Shown here one piece after another: positions 47,935-56,498 of a stretch of 64,000 nucleotides of DNA. The stretch lies in NCBI GenBank assembly GCA_021816775.1, contig JAKAXA010000010.1, positions 1-64,000 of the forward strand, written 5' to 3'. How positions within the stretch are numbered: the first letter of the stretch is position 1; each line of letters begins with the position of its first letter. Position numbers and translations under genes: made by a program. A model generated the notes under the pieces. That model searched no databases. It was not told where the DNA came from and saw nothing but the letters and a program-made list of their open reading frames with translations. The DNA comes from Pseudomonadota bacterium. Lineage in GTDB: Bacteria; Pseudomonadota; Gammaproteobacteria; Steroidobacterales; Steroidobacteraceae.

Positions 47935-48380
47935 GTGGGGCGCTTCAGCATCAGCGCGGCGCGGCGGCACGAGGCGACCTCCTCATCGTGCTGGTTGTAC
48001 GCGCGGTGATCGAACACCACGATCCCCGAATCCGCTCGCGAGCGGCTCTCGCGCACCGAGTGCACGGTGGTGACCGCCCGCAGCGTGTCGCCGATGCGCA
48101 CCGGGCGGGGGAACTTCACCTCATCCCAGCCGAGATTGCCGATGGTGGTGCCGTAGGTGGTGTCATATACCGACAGCCCGACCAGCAGGCCGAGCGTGAA
48201 GACGCTGTTGACGATGCGCTCACCGAAGGGCGTCTCGCGGCAGTACTCGGCGTCGAGATGAATCGCCGCGGGGTTCATGGTGAGCGCGCTGAACAGCAGA
48301 TTGTCGGTTTCGGTGACCGTGCGGCGCACGCGGTGCTCGAACCGCTGCCCCACGCTGAACTCCTCGAAATAGAGTCCCAT
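47931..48380 (-). CDS. MaoC-family dehydratase (R-hydratase hot-dog fold)
   Basis: 149-residue single hot-dog enoyl-CoA hydratase-like protein. It begins GLYFEEFSVGQRFEHRVRRTVTETDNLLFSALTMNPAAIHLDAEYC, with the catalytic-type D/N-P-x-H pattern (MNPAAIHLD), and has RIVNSVFTLGLLVGLSV. This subgroup is often next to CoA ester lyase or acyl-CoA genes in branched dicarboxylate or leucine catabolism. Substrate not assignable. First gene of a three-gene unit, divergent from the sulfite reductase gene. Confidence 0.87.
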   Translation of the reverse strand: MGLYFEEFSVGQRFEHRVRRTVTETDNLLFSALTMNPAAIHLDAEYCRETPFGERIVNSVFTLGLLVGLSVYDTTYGTTIGNLGWDEVKFPRPVRIGDTLRAVTTVHSVRESRSRADSGIVVFDHRAYNQHDEEVASCRRAALMLKRPT

Positions 48381-48440
48381 CGTGCCTCTCTCCCGGGGTG
48401 CCCGGCGATGGGCGCATTATCGCATCCGCGGCCCCGAGCT

Positions 48441-48506
48441 CATAACCGGCGCGGCCGCATGCCAAACCACTCGGTATTTAGCGCCCCGGCGGGGCGCGCC
48501 TATAGT
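48441..48506 (+). promoter_or_regulatory. Promoter and putative CysB-responsive region of the sulfite reductase gene
   Basis: CATAACCGGCGCG starts at 48441; a weak -35 (TTTAGCG, about 48477-48483), a perfect GC-rich dyad GCGCCCC-GGC-GGGGCGC (48481-48497), and TATAGT (48501-48506) follow. The ATG at 48515 is only 8 bases after TATAGT. The same order and spacing occurs before cysH (53123-53189), making a shared regulator, most simply CysB encoded next door, likely. Confidence 0.5.
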
Positions 48507-48514
48507 CGGGCGGC

Positions 48515-50206
48515 ATGTACCGCTACGATGAGACCGACCGGGAGCTGCTGAGGCAGCGGACCGAGCAGTTCCGCGACCAGACGCGACGCTATCTGGCCGG
48601 GGAGCTCCCGGAAGACGATTTCCGGCAGCTGCGCCTGCGCAACGGCCTGTACCAGCAGCGCCACGCGCCCATGCTGCGCATATCCGTGCCCTACGGGCTG
48701 CTCGAGTCCGCGCAGCTGCGCCGCATGGCGCGCATCGTGCGCACCTACGACCGGGGCTACGGGCACTTCACCACCCGGCAGAACATCCAGCTCAACTGGC
48801 CGCAACTCGAGCGGGTGCCGGACCTGCTGGCCGAGCTCGCCGAGGTGCAGCTGCACAGCATCCAGGCCTGCGGCAATGCCACCCGCAACATCACCAGCGA
48901 CTACCTGGCGGGCGTGGCAGTCGATGAAATCGTCGATCCGCGGCCGTACTGCGAGCTGCTGCGCCAGTTCGTCGCGCTGCACCCGGAGTTTTACTGGCTG
49001 CCGCGCAAGTTCAAGTTCGGCTTCACCGGCGCCACGGTGGACCGCGCCGCCACGCGCACCAATGACGCGGCGGTGCACGTGCTGCGCCGCGACGGGGCCG
49101 TCGGCTACCGCTTCTTCGTCGGCGGCGGACTCGGCCGGCTGCCGCTGCTCGGGCAGGAGATGAACGCCTTCGTGCCCGAGGCGGACCTGCTGCTGTACGC
49201 GTGCGCCATCCTGCGCACCTTCAACCGCTTCGGGCGGCGCGACAACATCCACAAGGCGCGCATCAAGATCGTGCTGCGCGAATGGGGCATCGAGCGCTTC
49301 CGCGCAGCGCTCGAGGAGGAATACGCGAAGATCCGCTCGAGCGCCGAGGGTGAGCGGCTCAGACTGCTGCCCGAGGACATCGAGCGCATGCGCGGACACT
49401 TCAGCGCCCCGCCCTATCGTCCCTCGAGCGAAGTCGCCGCGCAGGTGACGGCGCAGGCGGACCGCGATCCGCGCTTCGCCGCCTGGCTCAAGCGCAACGT
49501 GCGCCCCCACAGGATGCCGGGCTACCGCGTGGTGTTCGTGTCGCTGAAGGCGCCGCAGCGGGCCCCGGGCGACTGCACCGCCGCGCAGTTCGAGGCGCTC
49601 GCCGAGGTATGCGATGCCTACAGCTTCGGCGAGCTGCGCTCCACCTACGATCAGAATCTGGTGCTCGCCGACGTCGCCGAGCGCGACCTGTATGCGCTGT
49701 GGGGCCGGCTCGATGCGGCGCAGCTCGCCACACCCAACATCGGCCTGACCACCGACATGACCGCCTGCCCGGGGCTGGATTTCTGCGGCCTGGCGAACGC
49801 CGGCACCCTCGGTGTGACCCACGACATCTACCGGCGCTTCGACTCGCTCGATGCGCAGTACGAAATCGGGCCCATCCGCATCACCCTGAGCGGCTGCATG
49901 AACGGGTGCGGCCATCACAGCGTCGGGCACATCGGCATTCTCGGCGTCGACAAGCACGGCGAGGAGTGGTACCAGGTGACCCTCGGCGGCAGCCCCGGCA
50001 ATGACGCTGCGATCGGCGAGCGTGTCGGGCGCGCGCTGGCGCGCAATGAGATCGCCGATGGCGTCGAGCGCCTCATCCACGCCTACCTGAGGCTGCGCAG
50101 CGACGACGATGAGACCTTCATCGAGTGCTACCGGCGAGTCGGCATCGCCCCGTTCAAGGTGGCCCTGTACGGGAGCGAGAGCGATTCCGAGGCAGCCGCG
50201 GCATGA
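48515..50206 (+). CDS. Nitrite/sulfite reductase, haemoprotein subunit (assimilatory sulfite reductase likely)
   Basis: 563-residue sirohaem and 4Fe-4S enzyme reducing sulfite to sulfide (or nitrite to ammonia). The N-terminal ferrite-reductase half has GHFTTRQNIQLNWPQ and IQACGNATRNIT; the cluster/sirohaem cysteines are in TDMTACPGLDFC and SGCMNGCGHH. Being in a locus with cysH, cysG, cysB and cysteine synthase favours sulfite. The downstream DUF934 gene is the usual partner. No Shine-Dalgarno precedes the ATG. It lacks a flavoprotein partner gene (CysJ) here. Confidence 0.9.
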   Translation: MYRYDETDRELLRQRTEQFRDQTRRYLAGELPEDDFRQLRLRNGLYQQRHAPMLRISVPYGLLESAQLRRMARIVRTYDRGYGHFTTRQNIQLNWPQLERVPDLLAELAEVQLHSIQACGNATRNITSDYLAGVAVDEIVDPRPYCELLRQFVALHPEFYWLPRKFKFGFTGATVDRAATRTNDAAVHVLRRDGAVGYRFFVGGGLGRLPLLGQEMNAFVPEADLLLYACAILRTFNRFGRRDNIHKARIKIVLREWGIERFRAALEEEYAKIRSSAEGERLRLLPEDIERMRGHFSAPPYRPSSEVAAQVTAQADRDPRFAAWLKRNVRPHRMPGYRVVFVSLKAPQRAPGDCTAAQFEALAEVCDAYSFGELRSTYDQNLVLADVAERDLYALWGRLDAAQLATPNIGLTTDMTACPGLDFCGLANAGTLGVTHDIYRRFDSLDAQYEIGPIRITLSGCMNGCGHHSVGHIGILGVDKHGEEWYQVTLGGSPGNDAAIGERVGRALARNEIADGVERLIHAYLRLRSDDDETFIECYRRVGIAPFKVALYGSESDSEAAAA

Positions 50207-50709
50207 GCCGAGTCATACGCGCACGCGCCATCGTCGAGGATGACTGGACGCTGGCCGTGGAGGGGCTGCCGTACGGCGCTGCCGCCGGCAAGCTGATCGT
50301 CCCCCTCGCCCGCTGGCGCGCCGAGCGCGCGGCGCTCCTGTCCAGCGCGGCTGCAGTCGGTGTGCTGCTGCCCAACACCGAGGACGTCGAGTCGGTCTAC
50401 CCGCTGCTTGCCGACCGCCCGCTGATCGCACTGCAGTTTCCGACGTTCGCCGATGGCCGCGCGCTCACCCAAGCGGTGCTGCTGCGCATCCGGCTCGGCT
50501 ACACCGGGGAGCTGCGCGCCCTCGGCGATGTGGTGCGCGACCTCGCGTTCTGGCTCGCTCGCTGCGGCTTCGATACCGTCGTGCCGCGTCCCGACCAGGA
50601 CCTGCAGGCGTGCCGGCAGGCCCTCGATGAGATTCTCGTTGCGTACCAGCCCGCCGCCGACGCGCACGCGCCGGTGTGGGTGCGCAGACGGGCTCGGGCG
50701 GCCGGCTGA
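50203..50709 (+). CDS. DUF934 protein of sulfite reduction locus
   Basis: 168-residue protein with the DUF934 pattern: NTEDVESVYPLLADRPLIALQFPTFADGRALTQAVLLRIRLGYTGELRALGDVVRDLAFWLARCGFDT. It always tracks with this type of sulfite/nitrite reductase in proteobacteria and was once called an oxidoreductase; biochemical role is not settled. Overlaps the reductase stop by 4 bases (ATGA), so it is produced with it. One cysteine near position 122 (ARCGFDT) is followed by charged residues. Confidence 0.88.
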   Translation: MSRVIRARAIVEDDWTLAVEGLPYGAAAGKLIVPLARWRAERAALLSSAAAVGVLLPNTEDVESVYPLLADRPLIALQFPTFADGRALTQAVLLRIRLGYTGELRALGDVVRDLAFWLARCGFDTVVPRPDQDLQACRQALDEILVAYQPAADAHAPVWVRRRARAAG

Positions 50710-50714
50710 GCGGT

Positions 50715-50730
50715 GGCCGCGCGCGCGGCC
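50715..50730. terminator. GC palindrome between convergent DUF934 and malQ genes
   Basis: GGCCGCGCGCGCGGCC is a perfect 16-base palindrome occupying the 23-base gap between the two stops, with extra pairing AGCGG/GCT outside. A hairpin here could end both converging transcripts; no T-tract. Confidence 0.35.
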
Positions 50731-50732
50731 GC

Positions 50733-52070
50733 TCACGCTCGATCGCAGCTCTGGATGATCGGCCGCCAGTGAGCCGCGAGCCGCGGCGTCAGCGCCCCGG
50801 CCGGCAGCTGCCAGCTCCAGTTGCGTGCGCTCTGGGTCCCCGGGGTGTTCAGCCTCGCCTCACTGCCGAGGCCGAGCAGATCCTGCGCCGGAATGACGGC
50901 CAGCTGCCCTGCGGTCGCGAGCGCCGAGCGCGCCATCGCTTCCGGCATCGAGTCGCGCGTGACACCGAGAGTCCGGTCGACATCAGCGCGCGTGTGCTCA
51001 TCGAGACCGAGATACCAGCCGAGGGTGGTGTCGTTGTCGTGTGTGCCGGTGTAGACGACGCAGTCGGTTTCGATGCGCGCGGGCAGATGCGGATTGTCAG
51101 GCGAGCCGTCGAAGGCGAACTGCAGCACACGCATGCCGGGCAGCGCGAAATCCTTGCGCAGCGCCGTCACGTCCGGGGTGATCAGGCCGAGATCCTCGGC
51201 CACGATGGGCAGCGCGCCGCCCTCGGCGCGCAGCCGCTCGAGCAGCTCGCGTCCGGGGGTCGGGCGCCATTGCCCGCCGCGCGCATCGCGCGCCCCCGCG
51301 GGCACGGCCCAGTGCGAAGCGAACGCGCGGAAATGATCGATGCGCAGCACATCGAGCCGTGCGAGCTGCGCGCCGAGGCGCGCGCGCCAGAATGCGAACC
51401 CGTCGCGCTGCATCGCGGGCCAGTCGTAGAGCGGATTGCCCCAGACCTGGCCGCCCTCGGAGAAGTAATCCGGCGGCACGCCTGCGACGGCCGCCGGGCG
51501 GCCGATCTCATCGAGCTGAAACTGCCGGCGGTCCGCCCAGGTCTCCGCGGACATCGGGCCGACGTAAAACGGCAGGTCGCCGAAGAGGCGCACGCCGCGT
51601 GCGTGCGCGTAGCGGCGAAGCCGGTGCCATTGGACGAAGAAGGCGAACTGCTCGCTGCGGATGCGCTCGAGTTCCGCGGCGCACTCGCGCCGAATGGCCG
51701 CCAGTGCGCCGCCCTCGCGCCGGGCCAACGGCGCCGGCCACTCCCACCAGGGCGAGCCGGCGAAGCGCTCGCTGATCGCCTCGAACCGCGCGTAGTCCTC
51801 GAGCCACGCGAGCGTCGCGGCCTCGAACGCCACCCGCTCCGCCGCATCGCCGGCGGGCTCGGCCGGATCGAGCAGCGCCGGGTTGCCGGCGAAATCCGAA
51901 CGGGCGAAATACGGCGAGCGGTCCGGCCCGGTCGGGCCGAGCGGCAGGAACTGCCAGACGCTGAATCCCGCCTCGGCCAGCCAATCGATGAGGGCCCGGC
52001 CGCCGCGTCCGAGGGGGGCCTCGAGCGAGGCCAGATGCAGCAGCACCCCGGCGCGACGCCGATCGAACAC
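50733..52070 (-). CDS. malQ: 4-alpha-glucanotransferase (amylomaltase)
   Basis: GH77 enzyme that transfers maltooligosaccharide units. The catalytic acids are in LDVLRIDHFRAF (nucleophile), PIVAEDLG (acid/base) and YTGTHDNDTTLGW (third aspartate). About 445 residues, a usual bacterial length when starting at the GTG (52070) before FDRRRAGVLLHLASLE. A longer TTG-started reading (52145) would overlap the cysB end. It splits the sulfur locus and has no sulfur role; transcribed with or after cysB. No glycogen-metabolism genes are nearby. Confidence 0.9.
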   Translation of the reverse strand: MFDRRRAGVLLHLASLEAPLGRGGRALIDWLAEAGFSVWQFLPLGPTGPDRSPYFARSDFAGNPALLDPAEPAGDAAERVAFEAATLAWLEDYARFEAISERFAGSPWWEWPAPLARREGGALAAIRRECAAELERIRSEQFAFFVQWHRLRRYAHARGVRLFGDLPFYVGPMSAETWADRRQFQLDEIGRPAAVAGVPPDYFSEGGQVWGNPLYDWPAMQRDGFAFWRARLGAQLARLDVLRIDHFRAFASHWAVPAGARDARGGQWRPTPGRELLERLRAEGGALPIVAEDLGLITPDVTALRKDFALPGMRVLQFAFDGSPDNPHLPARIETDCVVYTGTHDNDTTLGWYLGLDEHTRADVDRTLGVTRDSMPEAMARSALATAGQLAVIPAQDLLGLGSEARLNTPGTQSARNWSWQLPAGALTPRLAAHWRPIIQSCDRA

Positions 52071-52116
52071 GGGCAGGCACTCGAAAGTCAGATTTGTCTC
52101 CCGCGGAACCGGTGAC

Positions 52117-53088
52117 CTAACGCTGCGGCAGCGGTACGTCGGCAAACACCGTGGCCACTTCCTCCGGGCTCGTCGCGCGATGCGCGCGCTCGATCAGGCG
52201 TCGCTCCAGGTGCGGCGCCAGCAGCTGCGCGAATTCGTACATGAACTTGCGCAGCAGCGTACCGCGGCGAAAGCCGATCCAGGTGGTGTGTTCGGGCAGC
52301 AGATGCGAGGCATCGAGGACCGCGAGGTCGTCGGCGCCTTCGGCTACCGCCATCGGCGCGACGATGCCGATGCCGAGACCGAGGCGCACATAGGTCACGA
52401 TGACATCCGCATCCTGAGCGGTGATGGCCACATTCGGGGTGTAGCCGGCCTTGGCGAAGGCATCGTTGAGGGAGGACGGACCGGTGAAACTGAACGTATA
52501 GGTGATGATCGGGTGGCTCGAGAGCGTCCGATACGTGAGCCGCTCCAGCCGCACCAGCGGATGCTCGCGCGGTACGATCACCACCCGGCTCCAGCGGTAG
52601 CACGGCAGCAGCGTCAGCGCGGCGAAGCGCTGCTCGGAGCCCGTGGCGATGGCGCAGTCGATCCGGTCCTGGGCCACCATCTCGGCGATCTGCTCCGAGG
52701 TGCCCTGATGCAGGTTCAGGCGCACGTTCGGGTAACGCGCGCGGAAATCCCGGATGACCGCCGGCAGCACGTAGCGCGCCTGGGTATGGGTGGTGCCGAT
52801 CGAGAGGCTCCCGCGGCCCTCGTCCCGCAGCTCCGTCGAGAGCCCCCGGATGCCCTGCACCTCCTGCAGCACCCGCAGCGCCCGATCGACCACCTGCTGT
52901 CCGGCAGGGGTAATGCGCGTCAGGGTGCGTCCCTCGCGCACGAAGATCTGAAAGCCCAGCTCGTCCTCGAGCAGCTTGATCTGCTTGCTCACCCCGGGTT
53001 GGGAGGTGTGCAGCTTCTGGGCCGCGGCGGTGATGTTCAGGCCGCTCTGGGCGATCGCCGCCAGATAGCGCAGTTGATGCAGCTTCAT
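52117..53088 (-). CDS. cysB: LysR-family regulator CysB
   Basis: 323 residues, same size as E. coli CysB. N-terminal helix-turn-helix MKLHQLRYLAAIAQSGLNITAAAQKLHTSQPGVSKQIKLLEDELG is almost the CysB signature, and the effector domain has TTHTQARYVLPAVI, HQGTSEQIAEMV and ITYTFSFTG for sulfate/O-acetylserine-type binding. CysB activates sulfate assimilation when N-acetylserine is present and sulfide low. Divergent from cysH with 111 bases between; the conserved CATAACCG box lies in that gap. The ATG at 53088 was preferred over an in-frame start 33 bases upstream. Confidence 0.94.
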   Translation of the reverse strand: MKLHQLRYLAAIAQSGLNITAAAQKLHTSQPGVSKQIKLLEDELGFQIFVREGRTLTRITPAGQQVVDRALRVLQEVQGIRGLSTELRDEGRGSLSIGTTHTQARYVLPAVIRDFRARYPNVRLNLHQGTSEQIAEMVAQDRIDCAIATGSEQRFAALTLLPCYRWSRVVIVPREHPLVRLERLTYRTLSSHPIITYTFSFTGPSSLNDAFAKAGYTPNVAITAQDADVIVTYVRLGLGIGIVAPMAVAEGADDLAVLDASHLLPEHTTWIGFRRGTLLRKFMYEFAQLLAPHLERRLIERAHRATSPEEVATVFADVPLPQR

Positions 53089-53122
53089 GCGCTGCAGCGT
53101 AGCGCAACGCCCGCAGCGCATC

Positions 53123-53189
53123 CATAACCGACGCGCACTGCCTCAGAAGCAATCATTCGTTCTAGGGCCGCGGGGCCCGTGGCTATAGT
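53123..53189 (+). promoter_or_regulatory. Promoter and putative CysB-responsive region of cysH
   Basis: CATAACCGACGCG starts at 53123, a weak -35 (TCTAGGG, 53161-53167) overlaps a dyad GGGCC-GCGG-GGCCC (53165-53178), and TATAGT lies at 53184-53189, 10 bases before the ATG at 53200. Spacing from box to -10 (61 bases) matches the copy upstream of the sulfite reductase gene (60). The box also lies 35 bases upstream of the divergent cysB start. Confidence 0.5.
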
Positions 53190-53199
53190 TGCCCGCACC

Positions 53200-53916
53200 A
53201 TGGGTGAAGTGTTGAACCTCATCGAGGAGAAGGCCGAGGCCGTGCGCGCAGCGCTCGCGGCGGCGGTGCGCGCGCATCGGCGCGTCATCTACGCCAACAG
53301 CCTCGGCGCCGAGGCGATGGTGCTGACCGACATCATCTGGACGGGCGTACCGGAAATCGAAATCTTCAGCATCGACACGGGCCGGCTGCACCAGGAGACT
53401 TACGACCTGATGGAGCGGCTGCAGTGGCGCTACCGGCGCACGCTGCGCCTGGTGCATCCGGATGCCGCCGCGCTCGAGCGGCTGACCGGCGCGCGCGGCG
53501 TGAACGGTTTTTATCACAGCCTGGATGCGCGCCTCGCGTGCTGCCAGGTGCGCAAGATCGAGCCCTTCACGCGCGCCATCGCGGGCTTTGGCGCCTGGGT
53601 CACCGGCGTGCGCCGCGAGCAGTCAGCCGCGCGTGCGCTCGCCCAGCCGCTCGAGTGGGATGCGCAACATGGCCTGTACAAAGTCAGTCCGCTGCTCGAG
53701 TGGAGCGAGGCCGAGGTGTGGCAGTACATCCGCGGCCGCGAGCTGCCCTACAACCGGCTGCACGACAGGCAGTTTCCGAGCATCGGCTGCGCGCCGTGCA
53801 CGCGCGCCATCCAGCCCGGAGAGAGCCGCCGCGCCGGCCGGTGGTGGTGGGAGCAGCCCGAATCGCGCGAATGCGGCCTGCATCCCAGGGTCCGCCCCGC
53901 GGCGGCCGAAGCGTAA
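53200..53916 (+). CDS. cysH: Assimilatory adenylyl-sulfate (APS) reductase
   Basis: Reduces activated sulfate to sulfite. The 238-residue product has the PP-loop-like NSLGAEAMVLTDII, SIDTGRLHQETYDLM, and the paired cysteines C114/C115 and C197/C200 that bind the 4Fe-4S cluster of APS-using enzymes, plus catalytic C225 in ECGLHPR. PAPS-type enzymes such as E. coli CysH lack the four cluster cysteines, so APS is the likely substrate and CysC would not be required. A GTG 21 bases upstream reads through the -10 hexamer and is rejected as start. No Shine-Dalgarno. Confidence 0.92.
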   Translation: MGEVLNLIEEKAEAVRAALAAAVRAHRRVIYANSLGAEAMVLTDIIWTGVPEIEIFSIDTGRLHQETYDLMERLQWRYRRTLRLVHPDAAALERLTGARGVNGFYHSLDARLACCQVRKIEPFTRAIAGFGAWVTGVRREQSAARALAQPLEWDAQHGLYKVSPLLEWSEAEVWQYIRGRELPYNRLHDRQFPSIGCAPCTRAIQPGESRRAGRWWWEQPESRECGLHPRVRPAAAEA

Positions 53917-53930
53917 CCGGCGCGCCGCCG

Positions 53931-55406
53931 ATGGATCATCTGCCGATCTTCCTGCAGCTGCGCGACGTGCCGGCCGTCGTGGTGGGCGGCGGGCGCATTG
54001 CGCAGCGCAAAATCGAACTGCTGCTGCGGGTAGGCGCGCGCATCACCGTGGTCGCACCCGAGCTCAGCGAGGCGCTCGAGCGGCGGGCCGCCGCCGGTGA
54101 GATCGCGCACCGCAACGCGCACTTTGGGCCCTCGCATCTCGAGGGGGCGCAGCTGGTGATCGCCGCCACAAACCGCAAGGCGCTCAACGCGGCGGTCTCG
54201 GCGGCCGCGCGCCTGCGCGCGGTCCCGGTCAACGTCGTCGACGATCCGCAACTCTCGACGTTTTATTTCCCGGCGATCATCGATCGCTCACCGCTCACCG
54301 TGGCGATCGGATCAGACGGCCAGGCTCCGGTTCTCACCCGCTGGGTGCGCGAGCAGATCGAGGCGCTGCTGCCCGGCAGGCTCGGAACGCTCGCACGCTT
54401 CATCGGCGAGCGGCGCAAGGCCGTGCAGCAGGCGCTCGCGCCGGCGGCACGCCGCGCGTTCTGGGAACGGATCGTGCGCGGGACCGCAGGCACGTGCGCC
54501 CTCTCGGGCGACGGACCGGGCGCCGAGCGCGCCTATGAGCGCGAGCTGCGCGCCGCGCGGCTCACCGCATCGCCCGCCACCGGAGCGCACAGCCTCGGGG
54601 AGGTGTATCTGATCGGCGCCGGTCCGGGCGATGCGGACCTCCTGACGCTGCGCGCGCTGCAGCTGCTGCAGCAGGCCGACGTCGTGCTGCACGATCGGCT
54701 CGTGCCGGCGGCGGTGCTGGAGCGCGCCCGCCGCGATGCCGAGCGGGTGTTCGTCGGCAAGGGCGCGGCCCGCGGCGCGCGCGCGCCCCATACCGAGCAG
54801 GAGCAGATCCACGAACTGATGGTGCGCTATGCGCGTGCCGGACTGCGCGTTGCGCGGCTCAAGGGGGGCGACCCGTTCGTCTTCGGCCGCGGCGGTGAGG
54901 AAGTCGAGTACCTCGCCCGCCACGGCATCCCCTACCTCGTGGTTCCCGGCATCACTGCGGCGCTCGGTGCCGCGGCGGCGAGCGGTATTCCGCTCACGCA
55001 TCGTCAGCTGGCGCACAGTGTCACTCTGGTCACCGGGCATCCGCTCGAGGATGAGGCGCTCGACTGGAGCGCGCTGGCGCGCAGGCGCCAGACCGTGGTG
55101 TTCTACATGGGAGTCGCCCACCTGGAGCGCATCTGCCAGCGGCTGCAGGCCGCCGGCGCCGATCCGGACCTGCCGGCCGCGCTCATCGAGCGCGCCACCC
55201 TGCCCGGCCAGCGTCTGCTGCGCGGCACGCTCGCGAGCCTCGCCGTGCTGGCGCACCAGGCGGGCATTGTGCCGCCGGCGCTGCTGGTGGTGGGCGACGT
55301 CGCCGCGCTCGCGCATTCCTGCGCCGAGTGCGACACTGCGAGCACACCGGCGGCATCGATGCGCCGGGCGATTGGCGCGAGGGAGGCCGTGTATGAGCGC
55401 TGCTGA
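53931..55406 (+). CDS. cysG: Sirohaem synthase (fused uroporphyrinogen methyltransferase/precorrin-2 dehydrogenase/ferrochelatase)
   Basis: 491-residue three-activity enzyme making sirohaem for the sulfite reductase. N-terminal domain (about 1-205): LPIFLQLRDVPAVVVGGGRIAQRK (NAD binding), VIAATNRKALNAAV, VNVVDDPQLSTFYFPAIIDRSPL. C-terminal SUMT domain (about 225-470): VYLIGAGPGDADLLTLRALQLL, RLKGGDPFVFGRGGEE, VPGITAALGAAA. Starts 14 bases after cysH and overlaps the cysteine synthase start by 14 bases, so three genes form an operon. Confidence 0.95.
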   Translation: MDHLPIFLQLRDVPAVVVGGGRIAQRKIELLLRVGARITVVAPELSEALERRAAAGEIAHRNAHFGPSHLEGAQLVIAATNRKALNAAVSAAARLRAVPVNVVDDPQLSTFYFPAIIDRSPLTVAIGSDGQAPVLTRWVREQIEALLPGRLGTLARFIGERRKAVQQALAPAARRAFWERIVRGTAGTCALSGDGPGAERAYERELRAARLTASPATGAHSLGEVYLIGAGPGDADLLTLRALQLLQQADVVLHDRLVPAAVLERARRDAERVFVGKGAARGARAPHTEQEQIHELMVRYARAGLRVARLKGGDPFVFGRGGEEVEYLARHGIPYLVVPGITAALGAAAASGIPLTHRQLAHSVTLVTGHPLEDEALDWSALARRRQTVVFYMGVAHLERICQRLQAAGADPDLPAALIERATLPGQRLLRGTLASLAVLAHQAGIVPPALLVVGDVAALAHSCAECDTASTPAASMRRAIGAREAVYERC

Positions 55407-56424
55407 AGGCTTTCTCGGCGCGGTGGGGCAAACGCCACTGATCAGACTGCGCCGCATGAGCGAGGAGACCGGCTGCGAGGTGCTCGGCAAGGCCGAGTTC
55501 CTCAATCCCGGCGGTTCGGTCAAGGACCGCGCCGCGCGCGCGATCGTGCTCGAGGCCGAGCGCAGCGGCGCGCTTGCCCCGGGCGGCACGGTGGTCGAGG
55601 GCACCGCGGGCAACACCGGAATCGGGCTCGCTCACGTGTGCAACGCGCGCGGCTACCGCTGCGTGATCGTGATGCCCGACAACCAGTCGCCGGAGAAATA
55701 CCGGCTGCTCGAGACCCTCGGCGCCGAGGTGCATCGGGTGCCGACCGTACCTTACAGCAACCCCAACCAGTATCAGAAGGTTGCCGATCGGCTCGCGCGC
55801 AGCCTGCCGAACGCCATCTGGGCCAATCAGTTCGACAACACGGTGAACCGCCAGGCGCACCTCGACACCACGGGACCGGAGATCTGGGCGCAGACCGATG
55901 GCCGGGTGGATGCCTTCACGTGCGCCGCGGGCACCGGCGGCACCTTCGCCGGGGTGTCGCAGTACCTGAAGTCCAAGCGCAAGAGCGTGCGCTGTGTGCT
56001 CGCCGATCCGCCCGGCAGCAGTCTTTACGAATACGTCCGCAGCGGCACTCTCAAGGCCACGGGCTCCGGCTCGATCACCGAGGGCATCGGCATCGGCCGC
56101 ATCACGGCCAACCTGCGCGATGCTCCCATCGACGAGGCGGTTCACATCACCGATGCCGAGACGGTCCGTTACGTCTACCGGCTGTTGTACGAGGAAGGAC
56201 TGTTCCTCGGCAGCACGAGCGGCATCAATGTGGCCGCCGCCGCCGGCGTGGCGCGCAAGCTCGGTCCGGGCCATACGGTGGTGACCATCCTGTGCGACGG
56301 CGGCGCGAAGTACCAGTCACGTCTGTTCAACCGCGACTGGCTCGCAGAGAAGGGGCTCGCCGAGCACGCCTCGCCCCCCTGCCGCGACGAGCCGCTCGAC
56401 GTGCGCGCGGTGATGGTGGCGTAG
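55393..56424 (+). CDS. cysK: Cysteine synthase (O-acetylserine sulfhydrylase)
   Basis: PLP enzyme combining sulfide and O-acetylserine to give cysteine, the end of this locus. The 343-residue protein has the PLP-lysine K44 in NPGGSVKDRAA, VEGTAGNTGIGLA with asparagine loop, AGTGGTFAGVSQYL, and SGINVAAAAG. It is about 20 residues longer than E. coli CysK and CysM, with an NYQ-rich NPNQYQKVADRL loop like Xanthomonas and plant-type paralogues. GGGAGG precedes the ATG within cysG. The CysM alternative is not excluded. Confidence 0.9.
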   Translation: MSAAEGFLGAVGQTPLIRLRRMSEETGCEVLGKAEFLNPGGSVKDRAARAIVLEAERSGALAPGGTVVEGTAGNTGIGLAHVCNARGYRCVIVMPDNQSPEKYRLLETLGAEVHRVPTVPYSNPNQYQKVADRLARSLPNAIWANQFDNTVNRQAHLDTTGPEIWAQTDGRVDAFTCAAGTGGTFAGVSQYLKSKRKSVRCVLADPPGSSLYEYVRSGTLKATGSGSITEGIGIGRITANLRDAPIDEAVHITDAETVRYVYRLLYEEGLFLGSTSGINVAAAAGVARKLGPGHTVVTILCDGGAKYQSRLFNRDWLAEKGLAEHASPPCRDEPLDVRAVMVA

Positions 56425-56498
56425 GCCACCGCGCACTCGCCTGCACTGCGCGCTTGCGAGGCCGCGGCCCTGTGTGACACCCTCGCCGGCGCGCCAAC

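Noticed and set aside
48500-50080. Long open frame antisense to the sulfite reductase gene
   Set aside because: Shadow of a conserved gene with cysteine-cluster motifs on the plus strand.
53179-53199. GTG at 53179 as the cysH start
   Set aside because: It would place the TATAGT promoter hexamer inside the coding region; the ATG at 53200 fits family length.
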